A stretch of 34,185 nucleotides of DNA, taken from Blastocladiella britannica (Eukaryota; Blastocladiomycota; Blastocladiomycetes; Blastocladiales; Blastocladiaceae). The position numbers and the translations under genes were made by a program. Location: the NCBI GenBank assembly GCA_025349905.2, contig MU624543.1:1-34185 (forward strand). The letters are read 5' to 3'. The notes under the pieces were generated by a model that was given only the letters and a program-made list of their open reading frames with translations, did no database searches and was not told the DNA's origin. Below, piece after piece: positions 1 through 11,121 of the stretch; positions within the stretch are counted from its first letter, which is position 1; each line of letters starts with the position of its first letter.

Positions 1-13
1 AAAACACATAAAA

Positions 14-2047
14 ATGACCTCCTCTAGACCGCGGAGAAGTGCGGCTGCTGCGGCTGCTGCGAGTGCTGGCGCTTACACGCCCAAAGACTCTGATTTCGAA
101 GAAGAGGACGACGAGGAGCAATTGGTCACCTACACACAGACACAAAAGGCACCTGCCAAGAACCAAGGCAGCCCAAAAGACGATGATGGCGACGATAGCA
201 CCATGCCGATTGGTTTTTTGTTTGGCCGATTTGGTCCCAGCCTGCTAGAACGCCTCATGGCCGGTTTGTACTGCCTTCGCACAACCATTTTTCGACAAAC
301 AGCCATGTACTCAAGGCCCACAAAACAGACGAGGGTATCACGTCCTTTTCGGAAGTGGTCAGCACCAGCGCAACCCCCGCTTCATCGGTGACACCCACGC
401 CAGTGAAACGCGTTCGCGGTCCGCGGCTCGTGGTCAAGGAAGAGGATTTGCGCCGATCGTCGCGGCACACCTCCACCAACAAGCGCCAGCACTCTGAGTC
501 GCGCGGCAGTGGAGACGACGAGAGCGACTATGCGCCCGAGCGCAAGTCATATCGTACTGGCACTGGTCATGGACGGACGGTATGTTTTTTTTCCGTTCTC
601 AACCAACGACAAACCTCAATAACCACATGTCAAGTAAACCAGGGCCCAGCAACAGAGCTAGACGAAGAAACGGGCAAAATAACGGGCAAGCAGTCCGAGC
701 TCTCGCACTTGTTTTTGCCGCACCCACTGATCCGCGATCGCACGATCTTGGCGCGACACGGTCACGTTCCATTTAACCCGATCGGGTCGCTGTACCCGTC
801 GCGGCCTGCTGCCAGTGTATGCCTTCTCCTTTTTCAATTTTTTTTTATTGGACTGACACAGCCTCATTGTCAAATAGAAATGCGGAGTGCATGGGTACAA
901 CAACACGCACACAACTTGACCCAAAAAACCCATGACTAACCCCTTAATAACGCAGACCCCCGGTTGGCGGAATCGCTGGCACCGAAGAGTCTGGCGCCGT
1001 TTCCATTTGCGACAACTCGGGATACGACGGCGGCCAAGAGTCGGACAACGACGGCAATGTCATTGAGTACTGCGGCTCGGGTGGGCGCGATCTAAGTGGT
1101 ACGTCTATTTCCTTCCATCCAATCAAATGGACCGAACTGAAACTCTGGAAAAAAAAAAAAGGAAACAAGCGCGTGGCCGACCAGACCAAAGATCAGCAAC
1201 TCACTGGCTTTAACCTCGTGCTTGCTAACGCGGTCGACTTGGGCCTCCCTGTCCGCGTGCTTCGAGGATCTAAGTCCAAGTCTCGCTACCGCCCAGCCCC
1301 GGGTCACTTCCGGTTCGCTTCCTTATTTTTTGGACTCATCTTCTCGCTTTTTTAACCACAAAAGTGAACAGGTATGAGGGACTCTATACGGTCCTCAATT
1401 ACCGATGGGAGACGCAGCCCTCGTCCAAGAAGTCCGTCAAAGTGCTTGTATTCACGTTACAGCGCCGGACCGGCCAGCCCGCGCTTTCGACACTCCCAAC
1501 GTCGTTCGAAGACCCGAGGTACGGCGCTGTGCTCCAAGGGATTCTCGCCGAGCGCGGGCTCTCTGAATCCCAGTTCCGACGCCGGCAGCTCGCGGCGCGG
1601 CGCAGTCTGTCGTCGGCAACGTGGGACGCGGTGGTGCGCGCCATCAACTCGAGCATGGGATGCCCTTCTGACAGCGAGGGTTTGTCTGGATCCGATTCTG
1701 CTGCTGCAACCGAGGACGAAGAAGGTGAGGATGAGCAGGTGGTGGAGCAGGAAGTGGAGGTGCTGCCGGCACTACCGCGACCCAAAACTCGCATCACACG
1801 CACCTCTGCTGCCGCTGCCGCTGCTTCTTCTTCTGCCTCGTCGAACGCGGGCACTCGCGTCGATTCAGCTGTCGCCAGTAGCTCGAGCTCGTCCGCGCCG
1901 TCACCGGACTTGATTCCTCCTCCCCTGCCGCCGACCATAGCGACGAGGTCGACTCGCGCCACACGGAGTTCTCGCAATACTTTTTCCATTGAATTGCCGA
2001 CCAAAAAGGCCACGCCGACCAAGAAGACGATCGTAAATAATCAGTGA
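14..2047 (+). CDS. SRA/YDG-domain (UHRF1-like) modified-cytosine DNA-binding protein
   Basis: Supported exons: 329-579 (or an upstream variant), 643-816, 878-894, 956-1098, 1162-1312, 1372-2047. The spliced product reads through a complete SRA fold: a GSLYPSR segment, GVHGPPVGGIAG, YCGSGGRDLSG, NKR, then LPVRVLRG and RYEGLYTV. SRA domains bind methylated or hydroxymethylated cytosine by base flipping; GSGGRDLSGNKR matches the NKR finger of UHRF1. N-terminal to the domain is an acidic Ser/Lys-rich region; C-terminal is an acidic, Ser/Ala-rich low-complexity tail. I see no RING, PHD, Tudor or SET domain, so this is an SRA-only protein of about 540-555 residues. The 5' end is uncertain: exon 1 from ATG 14 can be joined as 14-263/329, 14-212/329, 14-219/303 or 14-124/241, all in phase. 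Nuclear location is inferred. It converges on the FOP-like gene, with 33 bp between stops. Confidence 0.85.
878..894 (+). other. 17-nt microexon of the SRA gene
   Basis: The exon before it ends in phase 0 at 816 (donor GTATGC). The exon after starts at 956 and needs two bases to stay in the SRA frame. The only fit I found between them is 17 nt, preceded by AAATAG and followed by GTAC. It encodes Lys-Cys-Gly-Val-His plus two bases of the following Gly. This restores the conserved R-x-x-S-x-x-GVH-x-P order of SRA domains, which is the main argument for it. The flanking introns are 61 nt each. Confidence 0.8.
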
Positions 2048-2080
2048 TCCAAAAATGTAGTTTCCATTTTATTTTGCAGG

Positions 2081-3791
2081 TTACTTGCCTGCCCCGGCCA
2101 CCAACCGTCCCAGATCGTGCTGCTGGTGCGGAAGGGGCAGTTGGAATTTCACTTGGCTCAGCTCCAAGTACCGCGCGACCTTGTCGGTGGCCAATTCTAG
2201 CCCATCGAACCGGGACGCCGCCGCGTCGTCGTCACTGCGAATCGAGTAGTCTTCAGTCAGCAGGAGGCCTGACTCGTCCATGTAACTCGCATCATGTTCC
2301 TCTTCGATCGATCCAGGTGTCGCCACTGTCCCCGAAACCGTCACCGCCGCAGCACCAAGGTCAAGGGCTGATACTTTGTTACCGATGCTGATGTTGCTGC
2401 TGGTCTCCTCGGACAGAATCTCCTCCGAGGCAATCTCCTCATCCTCGTCTTCGTCATCGGTGGCATTCCCAGCAGCCGCCCCGAATGACAACATTTCCGG
2501 CTTGCGAACAACTACTGGAACCGGTTTTGTGGTCGGGGAGGACGCGAAGGGCTCGGTCGCCGCCACCACAGGTTGAAGCTCATGTTCAGAGGAAGAAGGC
2601 ACACGTCGCTTGACGCGCTCACCCCACGGCGTCGAAGCAGTCGTCGATACCAGCGGCGCCGATGTCGTCGGATGAGGCGATCGCGGCGACATGATCGGCG
2701 AGGGGGCCGGGGATGCGCCGGGGGACGGAGTCGTGGTTGCCAGCAAGACTGGGGCCGCAAACCGGGCCAAGACGGGTGGCAGACGGCCTGGCGCTGCTGT
2801 TGGTGGAGAATTGGGGACCATGTCATGAGGCGCTGCTGCTGCGACTGGTGCTGGCGGTTCTGTAACATTCGGAGCAGGCGCAACCACTGGACGCAGTGGC
2901 GGCGAAACCGTGACGCTTGGTTTGGGCACTTCTGCCGGCGTTGTTACGATCGGTGGGGATGCTGCCGTGGCGGGTGGGAAAAGCGCGTCCGGCAACTTTA
3001 CTGGAAGATCAAAGAGCTTTGGCATGGGCATGGACACTAGCGCTGCGATCGGCATGGACACGGGTGCTGTCACGGGTCTAGATGCAGGTGCTGCCACCGG
3101 CACAGGCACGGGAGCTGTCACCAGCATGGACACGGGCGCTGCCGCTAGCACGGGCACGATCGCAGGCTTGGGATGCGTCGCCGGCATCGCTGTCGCGGGA
3201 GAGAACAGGAGTGACGGCATCGCCACAGCCGCAGAAACCGGCAGCCCCGCTGGCTTGAAATGAGCAACAGTCGTCGCTTGCTTCACAAGTCCCTCGAGCA
3301 CTGATACTCCAGAGAACACCGGATCGGATGTAGGATCCACGCCCAGTGCCATTCCCAGCGCACTTCGGGTTGTTGCCCCCGCCGTGCTGTTCAGATTGCC
3401 GTGCTCGAGAGCCAGCGTGTGGCGCGAATGCTCGAGGCCATGAAATGCGAGGCATTCGGTGATCAGTCCAAAGAGCGGGCTGGGGAGCCGAGAGGCGGCG
3501 TGGTGCGGCGTTGCGGCGCTTGTACCAGCCTTTTGGGATGCAAGGAGGGCGTACGCAGAGTCGGCAAGTTGGGCCTGCAGTAATTTGGCGCTCAGTATTC
3601 GCCATTTACAAAAAATATTAAGGAATGGATTGTACCTTGATCTTGGAAAGGGTGCCATGGCGATCCAGCTCAGATCGGAGAATGTTAGCCAGCTGCTTCA
3701 CTTTGGCTGTTTCGCTCGGATCCGAATGGCCGTGCATAGTTGCAGCGCTGCTGTTGTAAAGTGACGAATGGGCTGCGACAGGGGGCACCAT
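2081..3791 (-). CDS. FOP/CEP43-like (FGFR1OP N-terminal domain) centrosome or basal-body protein
   Basis: Two exons, 3636-3791 and 2081-3574, with a 61-nt intron, give about 549 residues. The spliced N-terminus has a TLSKIK-AQLADSAYALL helix, followed after about 30 residues by LFGLITECLAFHGLEHSRHTLALE. This is the FOP/TONNEAU1 dimerisation region with its LisH-like motif. The intron falls exactly between K and A of the conserved IKA segment. Proteins with this N-terminus (FOP/CEP43, CEP20, plant TON1) act at centrosomes, basal bodies or cortical microtubule sites. The rest is a long Pro/Ala/Val/Thr low-complexity region with degenerate APVSMPV-type repeats, then an acidic patch and a short helical C-terminus. 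FOP itself is about 400 residues, so this one is expanded. The start could instead be an internal Met 18 residues later. The promoter must lie in the 91 bp before the next gene's stop. Confidence 0.7.
3025..3170. repeat. Degenerate short repeats coding Pro/Val/Ala/Thr/Met units
   Basis: The FOP-like gene contains irregular, partly alternating units reading (minus strand) as variants of APVSMPV and TAPVPV. The plus strand shows recurring GACACGGG(T/C)GCTG words. This looks like slippage-driven expansion of a low-complexity linker rather than a mobile or structural repeat. Confidence 0.5.
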
Positions 3792-3882
3792 ATCTATGGA
3801 TGGGTCGATCGTCTAATTAAAAATATGTGTTTGCTTGGATCCGAAAGAGAGAGATTAAGACATGGGAAAAAAAGTGTATGTA

Positions 3883-6148
3883 TTATGGAACTTGCTGCAT
3901 GACATATGGATTGTGCAGGTTGGGAAGCATGACTTGTGACGCTTCGACCCGAGGACGGTAGAGCTCGATCCTCCGGAGCCTCTCAGTCAAGTGATCTAGC
4001 TCTTCCGCGTCGAATTCACCGTCGTTAGTTCCATGGGCATCCTTGGTTGAGAATGAGGGCCCATCGCGCACAACGCCCAGCCTTACGCCCACCGTGTTGC
4101 CGGCACTGCCGACCGCCGCGCGTGCTGCCCGAGCCACGGCGTGCGTTGCGGCCGGCGTAGTCAGCACAGGTACGTAAGGCGACCCGGCGACCGTCGCATA
4201 CGTGGTCCCCGTGGAATTGGCGCCTGGAACATGCTGGGTTGGCGCAGCGGTGGCCACGCCCTGCGCCGTCAAGAGCCACCCGTCGTGCACGGCACACGCT
4301 ACTGCTGGCAGCGTTTCGACCAGCCGGTTCCAGGCATCCGTGGCCAAGTGGGCGCCCGCGCCATTGTCCGAGTTGGCTATCACCACCCATGCCGCGTCGC
4401 GCAGGTGAGGGATTGCGAGCCAGTAGATGGATTGGGTCATACGAGGTCCGACCGCGTGCACCGTCTCAATCGTGGGTGACGAGCGGCATAGGGCCGCCAC
4501 CGCGTTGTCGCCAATCTCGTTGCAGTCTATGTAAATATATGTCGTGTTATTGTCTCCATAAGGTGTATGCATTGCGGCTGAAAAAAAAAAAGGAGGACAT
4601 ACCAATGATTCGAATCCAACGCAGCTTTTGGAGCGACCCGGCAGCAGCCAACTCCAGCACGGCGCTCTCGGTAACGAGATTGACTGCCTGCCAATCCAAA
4701 TCTCGGACCTCACCCAAGCACCCACCCGACTTGGAATCCCCGCCGCAAAGTGCTTTGAGGCCACGGTCCGTGAGGGGTGATGCCACCAGCCGGAATTGGC
4801 GCAGCAGCGTGAGGTGCGTCGCCAACACCTCGCACGCCGCCACCGACATGCTTGGCGCGTGCAAAATCTCGAGTGCCGTCAGCGACGGGCCTAGCAGCGG
4901 CGCCATCTCGGTAATATCCTCCACCGGCGCGCCTATCAAGACCAGTTTGGCCAGAGCACGCGTACCAGACGCGTGGGCGGCGCGAACAAGGGCCAGGGTG
5001 CCTGTCCGCCCGTCCACTGCCGACCGGGACGCCAAAAAGGTCAAGTGAAGGACCGCCAGTCTGGGGAGTGGCGGGAGCTCGGCAATGGGCTCGGTCATGG
5101 GCACGCCCTTGATCTCTAGCCGCTCCAGCGACCCCGCATGGCGGGCAATGGCGGCAGCAATACCACGCCAGGAAAGGAGTCGAGGACCAAGGACCGGGTC
5201 TGCGCGTAGGGCCAGGGACCGTAACTTTAAAGTCAAGCCGTTGGCAATGTACGCGAGCGCGTTGTCCGAGAGCGCGCCGCCGCCGACGGTGAGCGACACC
5301 AGCTGGGAGAGTGCGCGGGGTGGCAGCGACAGAAACACCGGGTCAAGGACCACCGCGGGTGCCCATGCCAGGTCCAGGTCTGTCAACATTGGTGCAGCGG
5401 CTAGCGCCTGGCGCACGGCGGCGGGAGTCAGCTTGGACGCGTCGTGGATGTGCAGCGTGAGGCGCCGCAGCGCCGGCGCGCGCATCACCGCCGCCACCAG
5501 TGGTCGGTCGAGCGCCAGATCGGCGGCGCCGCCCACCTGCGCGCCCGAGTAGTGCACTGCCAGGTGCTGGATCAATGTTCCGTACCCTGGCCGACGCGCC
5601 AGCACCTTGGACAGCTGCAGTAAGCCCAGGAACCCGTGGAAATTGTGGAAGATCGCGGTCGCCCATGCCACGCGCGCGGCGGGACCGGCAAACGCCTTGC
5701 TCACACGCAGAGCCGCGTGGGCGGTGGGTCGGCCAGCGTGTCGCAAGATGCGATGCAGAATGTGAGGGTTGTGGAGCACGCGATGCATGGCCGAGTGGGT
5801 CGCTGAAGTCGCCGATGCACGGTGGGAGCGATCGACACGATGGTCGTCTCCTCGGGTCGAATTATTTTCTCCCACATTGCGGTGGGCGACATTGTGCCCA
5901 TGTTTTAATACGGTTGCAGTACTCATGGCGCCAGTGCTGGTGCTGGTGCTCGAGCTGGCATGAGCATGACCACTCGAGTGCGAAACAATTGGCGATAACT
6001 CCGTTATTGTTGCAGTTGCTGTCGTCGTTTTTGGCCCTTTGTCTGCCTCAACTGCTCCAACTGCCAGGCGATAGCTGCGTGGTACGGCCGGGAGCATGTC
6101 TTTTTTTTTTCGTTGGGATTGTTGAAGTGCAGAGTCTGAATCGTTCAT
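3883..6148 (-). CDS. F-box-like / leucine-rich repeat (RNI-type) protein
   Basis: Two exons, 4603-6148 and 3883-4526, with a 76-nt intron; the phase-1 junction restores IID-CNEIGDNAV. The product is about 729 residues from the ATG at 6148, which follows an A-rich leader; an in-frame ATG at 6244 would add 32 residues. The first 120 residues are Ser/Thr/His-rich and probably disordered. Next comes an F-box-like segment (HPHILHRILRHAG...ALRVSKAFAG), then irregular leucine-rich repeats such as LRRLTLHIHD, LTDLDLAW, LVSLTVGGGALSDNALAYI and LERLEIKG. This arrangement resembles SCF ubiquitin-ligase substrate receptors (GRR1/FBXL). The role is inferred, and no specific orthologue is recognisable. The tail (AWVVIANSDNG onward) is Ala/Thr/Val-rich and matches nothing I know. 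Confidence 0.65.
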
Positions 6149-6902
6149 GTTTTTATTTTTGGTGAAGTCGTGGAAGAGCATCAAAGGAAAATTGATGGAT
6201 CCCCCACCTTCCTCCACCGATCCTTCCCTTGCGACCCTGCCCATTCACGATCCAATGTCAAAAGTATTACAGGAATTACTCTTAATATTATTCTAATCAA
6301 ACCAATTGTGCATTTACAAATTCCACCCACCACACTCGATCATATAGTTGAGCTCGGATATTGGACCCGACTGCGCGCCCGTATACTGGATACCCCAACG
6401 CTTTTTGCGCCTCCATCTGTCGGATTCCTTAGTTATAAACGAAAGTAAATCGAATTGGAACTCGAAACACACCGCACTGCGTCTGCGTCGTACGCGCCAA
6501 CCCACCCACAATTTTTTTTTTTTTTCGGAGAGGCGTTTTGAAGTTTGAAGTTTCTTTTTCGGAAAACAAAAAATCACAAAAAAAAAATTCATTCGCCACC
6601 GCCGTGTGGTGCGTGTGCCCTTTTTCACTTTCTCTTTCCTTACCGCTGCCGTTGTCCGCTCCGTCAACGACAACAGCTTTTTTTTTCGATATCCTCGCTC
6701 GTCTTCTGTCGGCGCCATCGACACATTGACCAAAACCTTGCGGAACAAACAGCACACGCCCGACGCCCACGCACCTATACGCACCCTTCTCTTGAAGTGC
6801 CGACCGTCCGCGCCACCGACCGACCGGCCCTTTCTCTTCTTCTCGTAACTTCTCCCGTCCCGCACACCGTCTAGTTCGGCTCTGAATCCATCCCTGGCAC
6901 CA
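6149..6902. promoter_or_regulatory. Divergent intergenic region between the F-box/LRR gene and CK1
   Basis: It holds no convincing gene. The left 100 bp may be 5' coding or leader of the F-box gene. The middle is AT-rich with T13 near 6511-6523, A-runs near 6575-6587 and a T9 near 6679. The last 300 bp before the CK1 ATG are pyrimidine-rich on the plus strand, like a leader. A TTATAAA-like word lies near 6433, but it is too far from either ATG to call a TATA box with confidence. Confidence 0.45.
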
Positions 6903-7628
6903 ATGTCTGCGTCACCAAACATTGTGGGCGTGCACTACAAGGTGGGCCGCAAAATCGGCGAGGGCTCGTTTGGCGTGATTTACGAGGGCACCAACCTGCT
7001 CAACAACACGCTGGTGGGCATCAAGTTCGAGTCGCGCAAGTCCGAGGCCCCGCAGCTTCGCGACGAGTTCCGCACCTACAAAATCCTGGCCGGGTGCGAG
7101 GGCATTCCGTTGTCGTACTACTTTGGCCAGGAAGGGCTACACAACATCTTGGTCATTGACTTGCTGGGTCCGTCGCTCGAGGATGCGTTTGACATGTGTG
7201 GTCGGAAGTTTACCATCAAGACCACCTGCATGCTGGCCAAGGCGATGGTATTTATTAACTTTTCTTTTATTTTAGTGGGATTTGGATTTTGGGGGTGGTG
7301 GGTGCAGGCCCAACTTAACTCTACCCTCAAAAACCCATGATTTGACGATTTACCTAACTCAACTGAACAATTAGATTACGCGCGTCTGGTCCGTGCACGA
7401 GAAATCGCTCATCTACCGCGACATCAAGCCCGATAATTTCTTGATTGGCCGCCCTGGGTCCCGCAACCAGGCCACCGTGTACATGATCGACTTTGGCATG
7501 GCAAAGCACTACCGCGACCCCAAGACCAAGCAGCACATTCCGTACCGGGAACGCAAGTCGCTCTCGGGCACGGCCCGTTACATGTCCATCAACACCCATC
7601 TTGGTCGCGGTATGTTTTTTTTTCTCTT

Positions 7629-7659
<31 letters not shown>

Positions 7660-8579
7660 CGTGCTCTGACACCAAGAAAAAATCATAGGTACAATGTCGA
7701 CAGCGTTCACCTGAGCATGCAAGTGTACATTCGGTACCTCGCATTGGAGATGGACAATATTTTTTTGACTGGTAACTCACTCCACCAAAATCTAAAGAAC
7801 AATCTCGCCGCGACGACTTGGAGGCCCTCGGCCACGTGTTCTTTTACTTTTTGCGAGGCTCGCTGCCGTGGCAGGGCCTCAAGGCCCAGACCAACAAGCA
7901 AAAGTACGAAAAGATTGGTGAAAAGAAGCAAATGACGCCCGTCTCGGAGCTGGCCGAGCGGTGCCCAACCGAGTTTGCCGACTACCTCACGTACGCGCGC
8001 AAGCTCGGGTTCGAGGAGGAGCCCGACTACCGGTACCTGCTCCAGCTCATGGACAGCTGCCTACAGCGCCACGGCCTCGTGGACGACCAGGTCTTTGACT
8101 GGATGGCGTCCGAGCAGTGGAACCAGCTCTGCGCCAACAGCCGGTACGCGGCTCAACAGGCGGCAGCGGCCGCTGTCGACCCCGTGGCCAGCAGCAGTGG
8201 CGTTGGGGCGGTCGCGCAGGACCCGTACGCGTCGGCATCGCGCACCAACCGGTACTCTGCGCAGGCTGGCACTGGCGCACCGGGCTACGGATCCACGGGT
8301 CCCAACATGTCGGCGTCAGCACTGCACAGCCACTCGGTCGGCGGCACACAGCAGCGGCCCGCACTGGCCGACGCATCCCATGTTGCCACCCACACGTCGG
8401 CGGGCCGCATGCACGCGACCGACCCGCACTCGGTGCCCGCCCCCGCGCAGGCGCAGGCGCAGCACCAGCACCAGCAGCAGCAGCAGGTAGCGGCCGTAGC
8501 GCCGCCGTCGCCCGTGCCCGCCAAGATTCCCCTGTGGCGCCGCATGTTTTGCTGCGGTGCCGGGTCGCATGAAGCGTAG
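6903..8579 (+). CDS. Casein kinase I, Yck/CK1-gamma type, putative palmitoylated membrane kinase
   Basis: Exons 6903-7247, 7375-7609 and 7798-8579 give 453 residues. The kinase domain is intact: glycine loop [19 protein letters not shown] (beta-3 Lys), catalytic [23 protein letters not shown] in place of DFG, and the CK1 signature [25 protein letters not shown] and [12 protein letters not shown] point to CK1-gamma/yeast Yck rather than CK1-delta. The C-terminal 150 residues are Ala/Ser/Gln/His-rich and end [14 protein letters not shown]. The Cys-Cys pair in a basic/hydrophobic setting resembles the palmitoylated Cys-Cys tail of Yck1/2, so plasma-membrane anchoring is inferred. Yck kinases act in morphogenesis, nutrient signalling and endocytosis. 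Introns are long for this window (127 and 188 nt); the second carries a T28 tract. Confidence 0.95.
7632..7659 (+). repeat. T28 homopolymer in CK1 intron 2
   Basis: Uninterrupted run of 28 T residues, 22 bp after the donor of the 188-nt intron. It is probably length-polymorphic and prone to sequencing error. It lies wholly in non-coding sequence. Confidence 0.95.
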
Positions 8580-9950
8580 GCGACGGCAAGATGGGGTATC
8601 GGCACCAACCTCTCGTGAGTCGAGCGTGGACATTCCAGAAGAGACGCAGTCCAAGCGCGCGCGGCGTCGGTCGTCTGGTTGAATGCTCGTACCCTCCCTC
8701 TTTCTCTCCCTTCTCCTTTTTACATTATTATTATTATTTTTTTCTCGTTCCTTTTTCCTACAGCACACTCCCTTTGATTACATTACTCTTTTTTTTTTTC
8801 TCTCCTTGTCCTTTGTTTTGGAGCAAGCCATGTTGTGTGCTCGTTTTCCCCTTCCACTGATCTCTTCCTTTTTTTTGCTTGTGCTAAAACCCCGCGTCCC
8901 CCAAGGCCCTTTCCCTTTTCATCCTTGGATCATACGTACCTCGCAAATATAATACAAATACAAAAGCAGTGATGTTGGGTTTGGCGGTGTGGGAGTGTGA
9001 GTGAGTTAACGCCACTCGTTTTTTTTTTGTCAGTGATCTTTCGTCCGCCTCTCTTCAATGCAGCAGCGAGCGTACACTCCAATACACGAAATTTCAAAGA
9101 AGTCCGATTCTTATTTTCTGGTCCGTCCGCATTCGAATTACCTACCGTGAGGCTGCGCACCCGAATACGCGCGCGCCTCGTCTGGACTGTTTGTGATTGT
9201 ATCGAGAAAAACTGTGTCCTGTGTGTGCCGTGTGCTCTACTCGCCTTTCATTTTTTTCTTAAATAATATCCGCTCCCTGCCGTCAGCACAGCGGATTATT
9301 ATTGTTGGTTTTTTTTTTTTCTCGCCGACTCTCATTTTGCACGGCGGCGCCCGAGCGCAGACCAATGAATCGAGCCAACCACAACAACAAGAAAAGAAAT
9401 CCAAGGAAAACCTGGATGCAACGGCCGACGGTTGTGGACTCGGTCGTGGGCGTGACGGAGAGTGGTTGGAAATCATCCTGTTGTGCTGTTTGCGCCTCAC
9501 AACAGAAAAATAAAAACCCGCCACCTTCAGCAACTCCATCCAAGGCTGCCGAGTTCCTCGCCTGGACCGCTCAGCTACCTGCACCCTGGTCACACCACCA
9601 CCGCTGCCCAATTCCGCCGGCTCACCGGATGACCGCTGTCACTTGAACTAATTCCGTGGCCACACCTTTTTTTTATTCCCTTTTCTCGTGTCTCCCCACG
9701 CGCACACACACCATGGCACTCGATACTTGATAATACATAGACACTGGCTTTGCCCAATTTGACCTTGCGTCTTGTTCAAGCTTACTCACCGACATTGAAC
9801 GTTAAAACAGCCCCTGATTTCCTCGTTCTAAACTACATTTGGTACGTCGCACCTCTCCGGTCATACGCTACACGCAACCCCGTGTCCTGACATTATTCTC
9901 TACAGATCCTCCCCCGTCCTTTATTTCGTCCATTTGCATACCAAAACAAA
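8580..9950. other. Gene-free region between CK1 and Ras (3' UTR, promoter, 5' leader)
   Basis: About 1.37 kb in which I can support no gene. The first 350 bp are C/T-rich on the plus strand, as expected of the CK1 3' UTR, and end in an A-rich patch near 8945-8966. The rest has T tracts (9019-9027, 9309-9320), scattered GC-rich patches and only short ORFs with no family resemblance or splice logic. A non-coding 5' exon or leader intron of Ras could be here, but the sequence does not show it. No tRNA-like promoter boxes were seen. Confidence 0.5.
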
Positions 9951-10856
9951 ATGGCATCAAAGGGAAATTACCTCCGGGAGTACAAGCTTGTTGTTGTTGG
10001 CGGTGGTGGTTCGTTATATTTATTCTTTTCGCGTTTGTGCCAACTGGATTGCTCATTGCAATTTGGTATAGGTGTTGGCAAGTCCGCCTTGACTATCCAG
10101 TTCATCCAGTCCCATTTCGTGGACGAGTACGATCCGACGATCGAGGGTGCGTACCCCCTCTCTCTCAGTTTATTCGCGTCCCGCCAGTCACTTACTATTA
10201 CGACTCATACAGATTCGTACCGCAAGCACTGCATGATTGACGAAGAGGTCGCACTCCTTGACGTGCTCGACACCGCCGGCCAAGAAGAGTACAGGTACCG
10301 CCACTCACATGTTTTTTTCTCTTATCCCATATTTCCATCAAAACTTATTCACATAATACTACAGTGCTATGCGAGAGCAGTACATGCGCACCGGCGAGGG
10401 CTTCCTCATGGTGTACTCGATCACGTCGCGGAACACGTTCGAGGAAATCTCCACGTTCCAGCAGCAGATCCTGCGCGTCAAGGACAAGGACTACTTCCCC
10501 ATGATCCTCATTGGCAATAAGTGTGACTTGGAATCCGACCGCGTTGTTCCCCAAAACGGTATGTATATTTTTATATTCTTATGACAAAGAAATGAAATTC
10601 TGACTTAATGGAATACATAAAAACAGAGGGCCGCGATTTGGCACGCAAGTTCCAGTGCAAGTTCATCGAGTCCTCGGCCAAGCAGCGCATTAACGTTGAC
10701 GAGGCGTTCTACAACCTGGTTCGCGAGATTCGCCGGTACACGGACACGTCCGCGGACCCGGCCGCAGCTAAGAACGGCACCGGCGGCCGGCGGCCAGCCA
10801 AGCCCACCAAGGCCAACCGAAAGGACAAGCCTTGGAAGCAGTGCATGATCCAGTGA
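9951..10856 (+). CDS. Ras small GTPase
   Basis: Five exons (9951-10008, 10072-10146, 10213-10294, 10365-10558, 10627-10856) with introns of 63-70 nt give 212 residues. All Ras motifs are present: P-loop VVGGGGVGKSAL, switch I/effector [29 protein letters not shown] and ESSAK. The protein ends in the CaaX box CMIQ, after a Lys/Arg-rich hypervariable region with an upstream WKQ, so farnesylation and plasma-membrane attachment are expected. The extra N-terminal [10 protein letters not shown] is typical of fungal Ras. The P-loop and catalytic Gln are wild type. Several introns fall inside GTP-binding motifs; the first splits the P-loop between GGG and GVGKS. Function is inferred from the family: growth, morphogenesis and cAMP signalling. 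Confidence 0.97.
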
Positions 10857-11121
10857 TCCTCCTTTTTTTTTTCTTCTTTCTTTGTTCCGGTTTGTTACCC
10901 CGTGCTCCCTCCACCCCTCCTCCTCTTGTCTGACATACTTTTGAGGTTTTTTTTTAATTATTTTATTGTTTTTGACGATTATTTGCGAGAGAAAATATAA
11001 ATCACGTTCCCAAATAGTTTTGATTTTCCCATTTCTTCCAAGCATTAATTTACTCGAAAAATCATACGTCCACACGAGAAACTACCAACCGACAAGGGTG
11101 ATCCTTTCAACAAAAGCTGGC

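Noticed and set aside
2573..3263. Plus-strand ORFs opposite the FOP-like gene
   Set aside because: Arg/Cys/Trp- or Gly/Thr-rich mirror images of Pro/Ala repeats; no independent evidence.
4570..4603. 24-nt intron in the F-box/LRR gene using the TTTTTTTTTTCAG acceptor
   Set aside because: In phase, but too short to be spliced; the 76-nt intron ending at 4527 restores an LRR motif.
7610..7797. Hidden extra exon in the long CK1 intron 2
   Set aside because: The conserved [20 protein letters not shown] block is continuous across the intron, so nothing can be inserted.
8683..8952. Plus-strand ORFs rich in Phe/Leu/Ser downstream of CK1
   Set aside because: They are readings of a pyrimidine-rich 3' UTR with homopolymers and lack any start or splice support.
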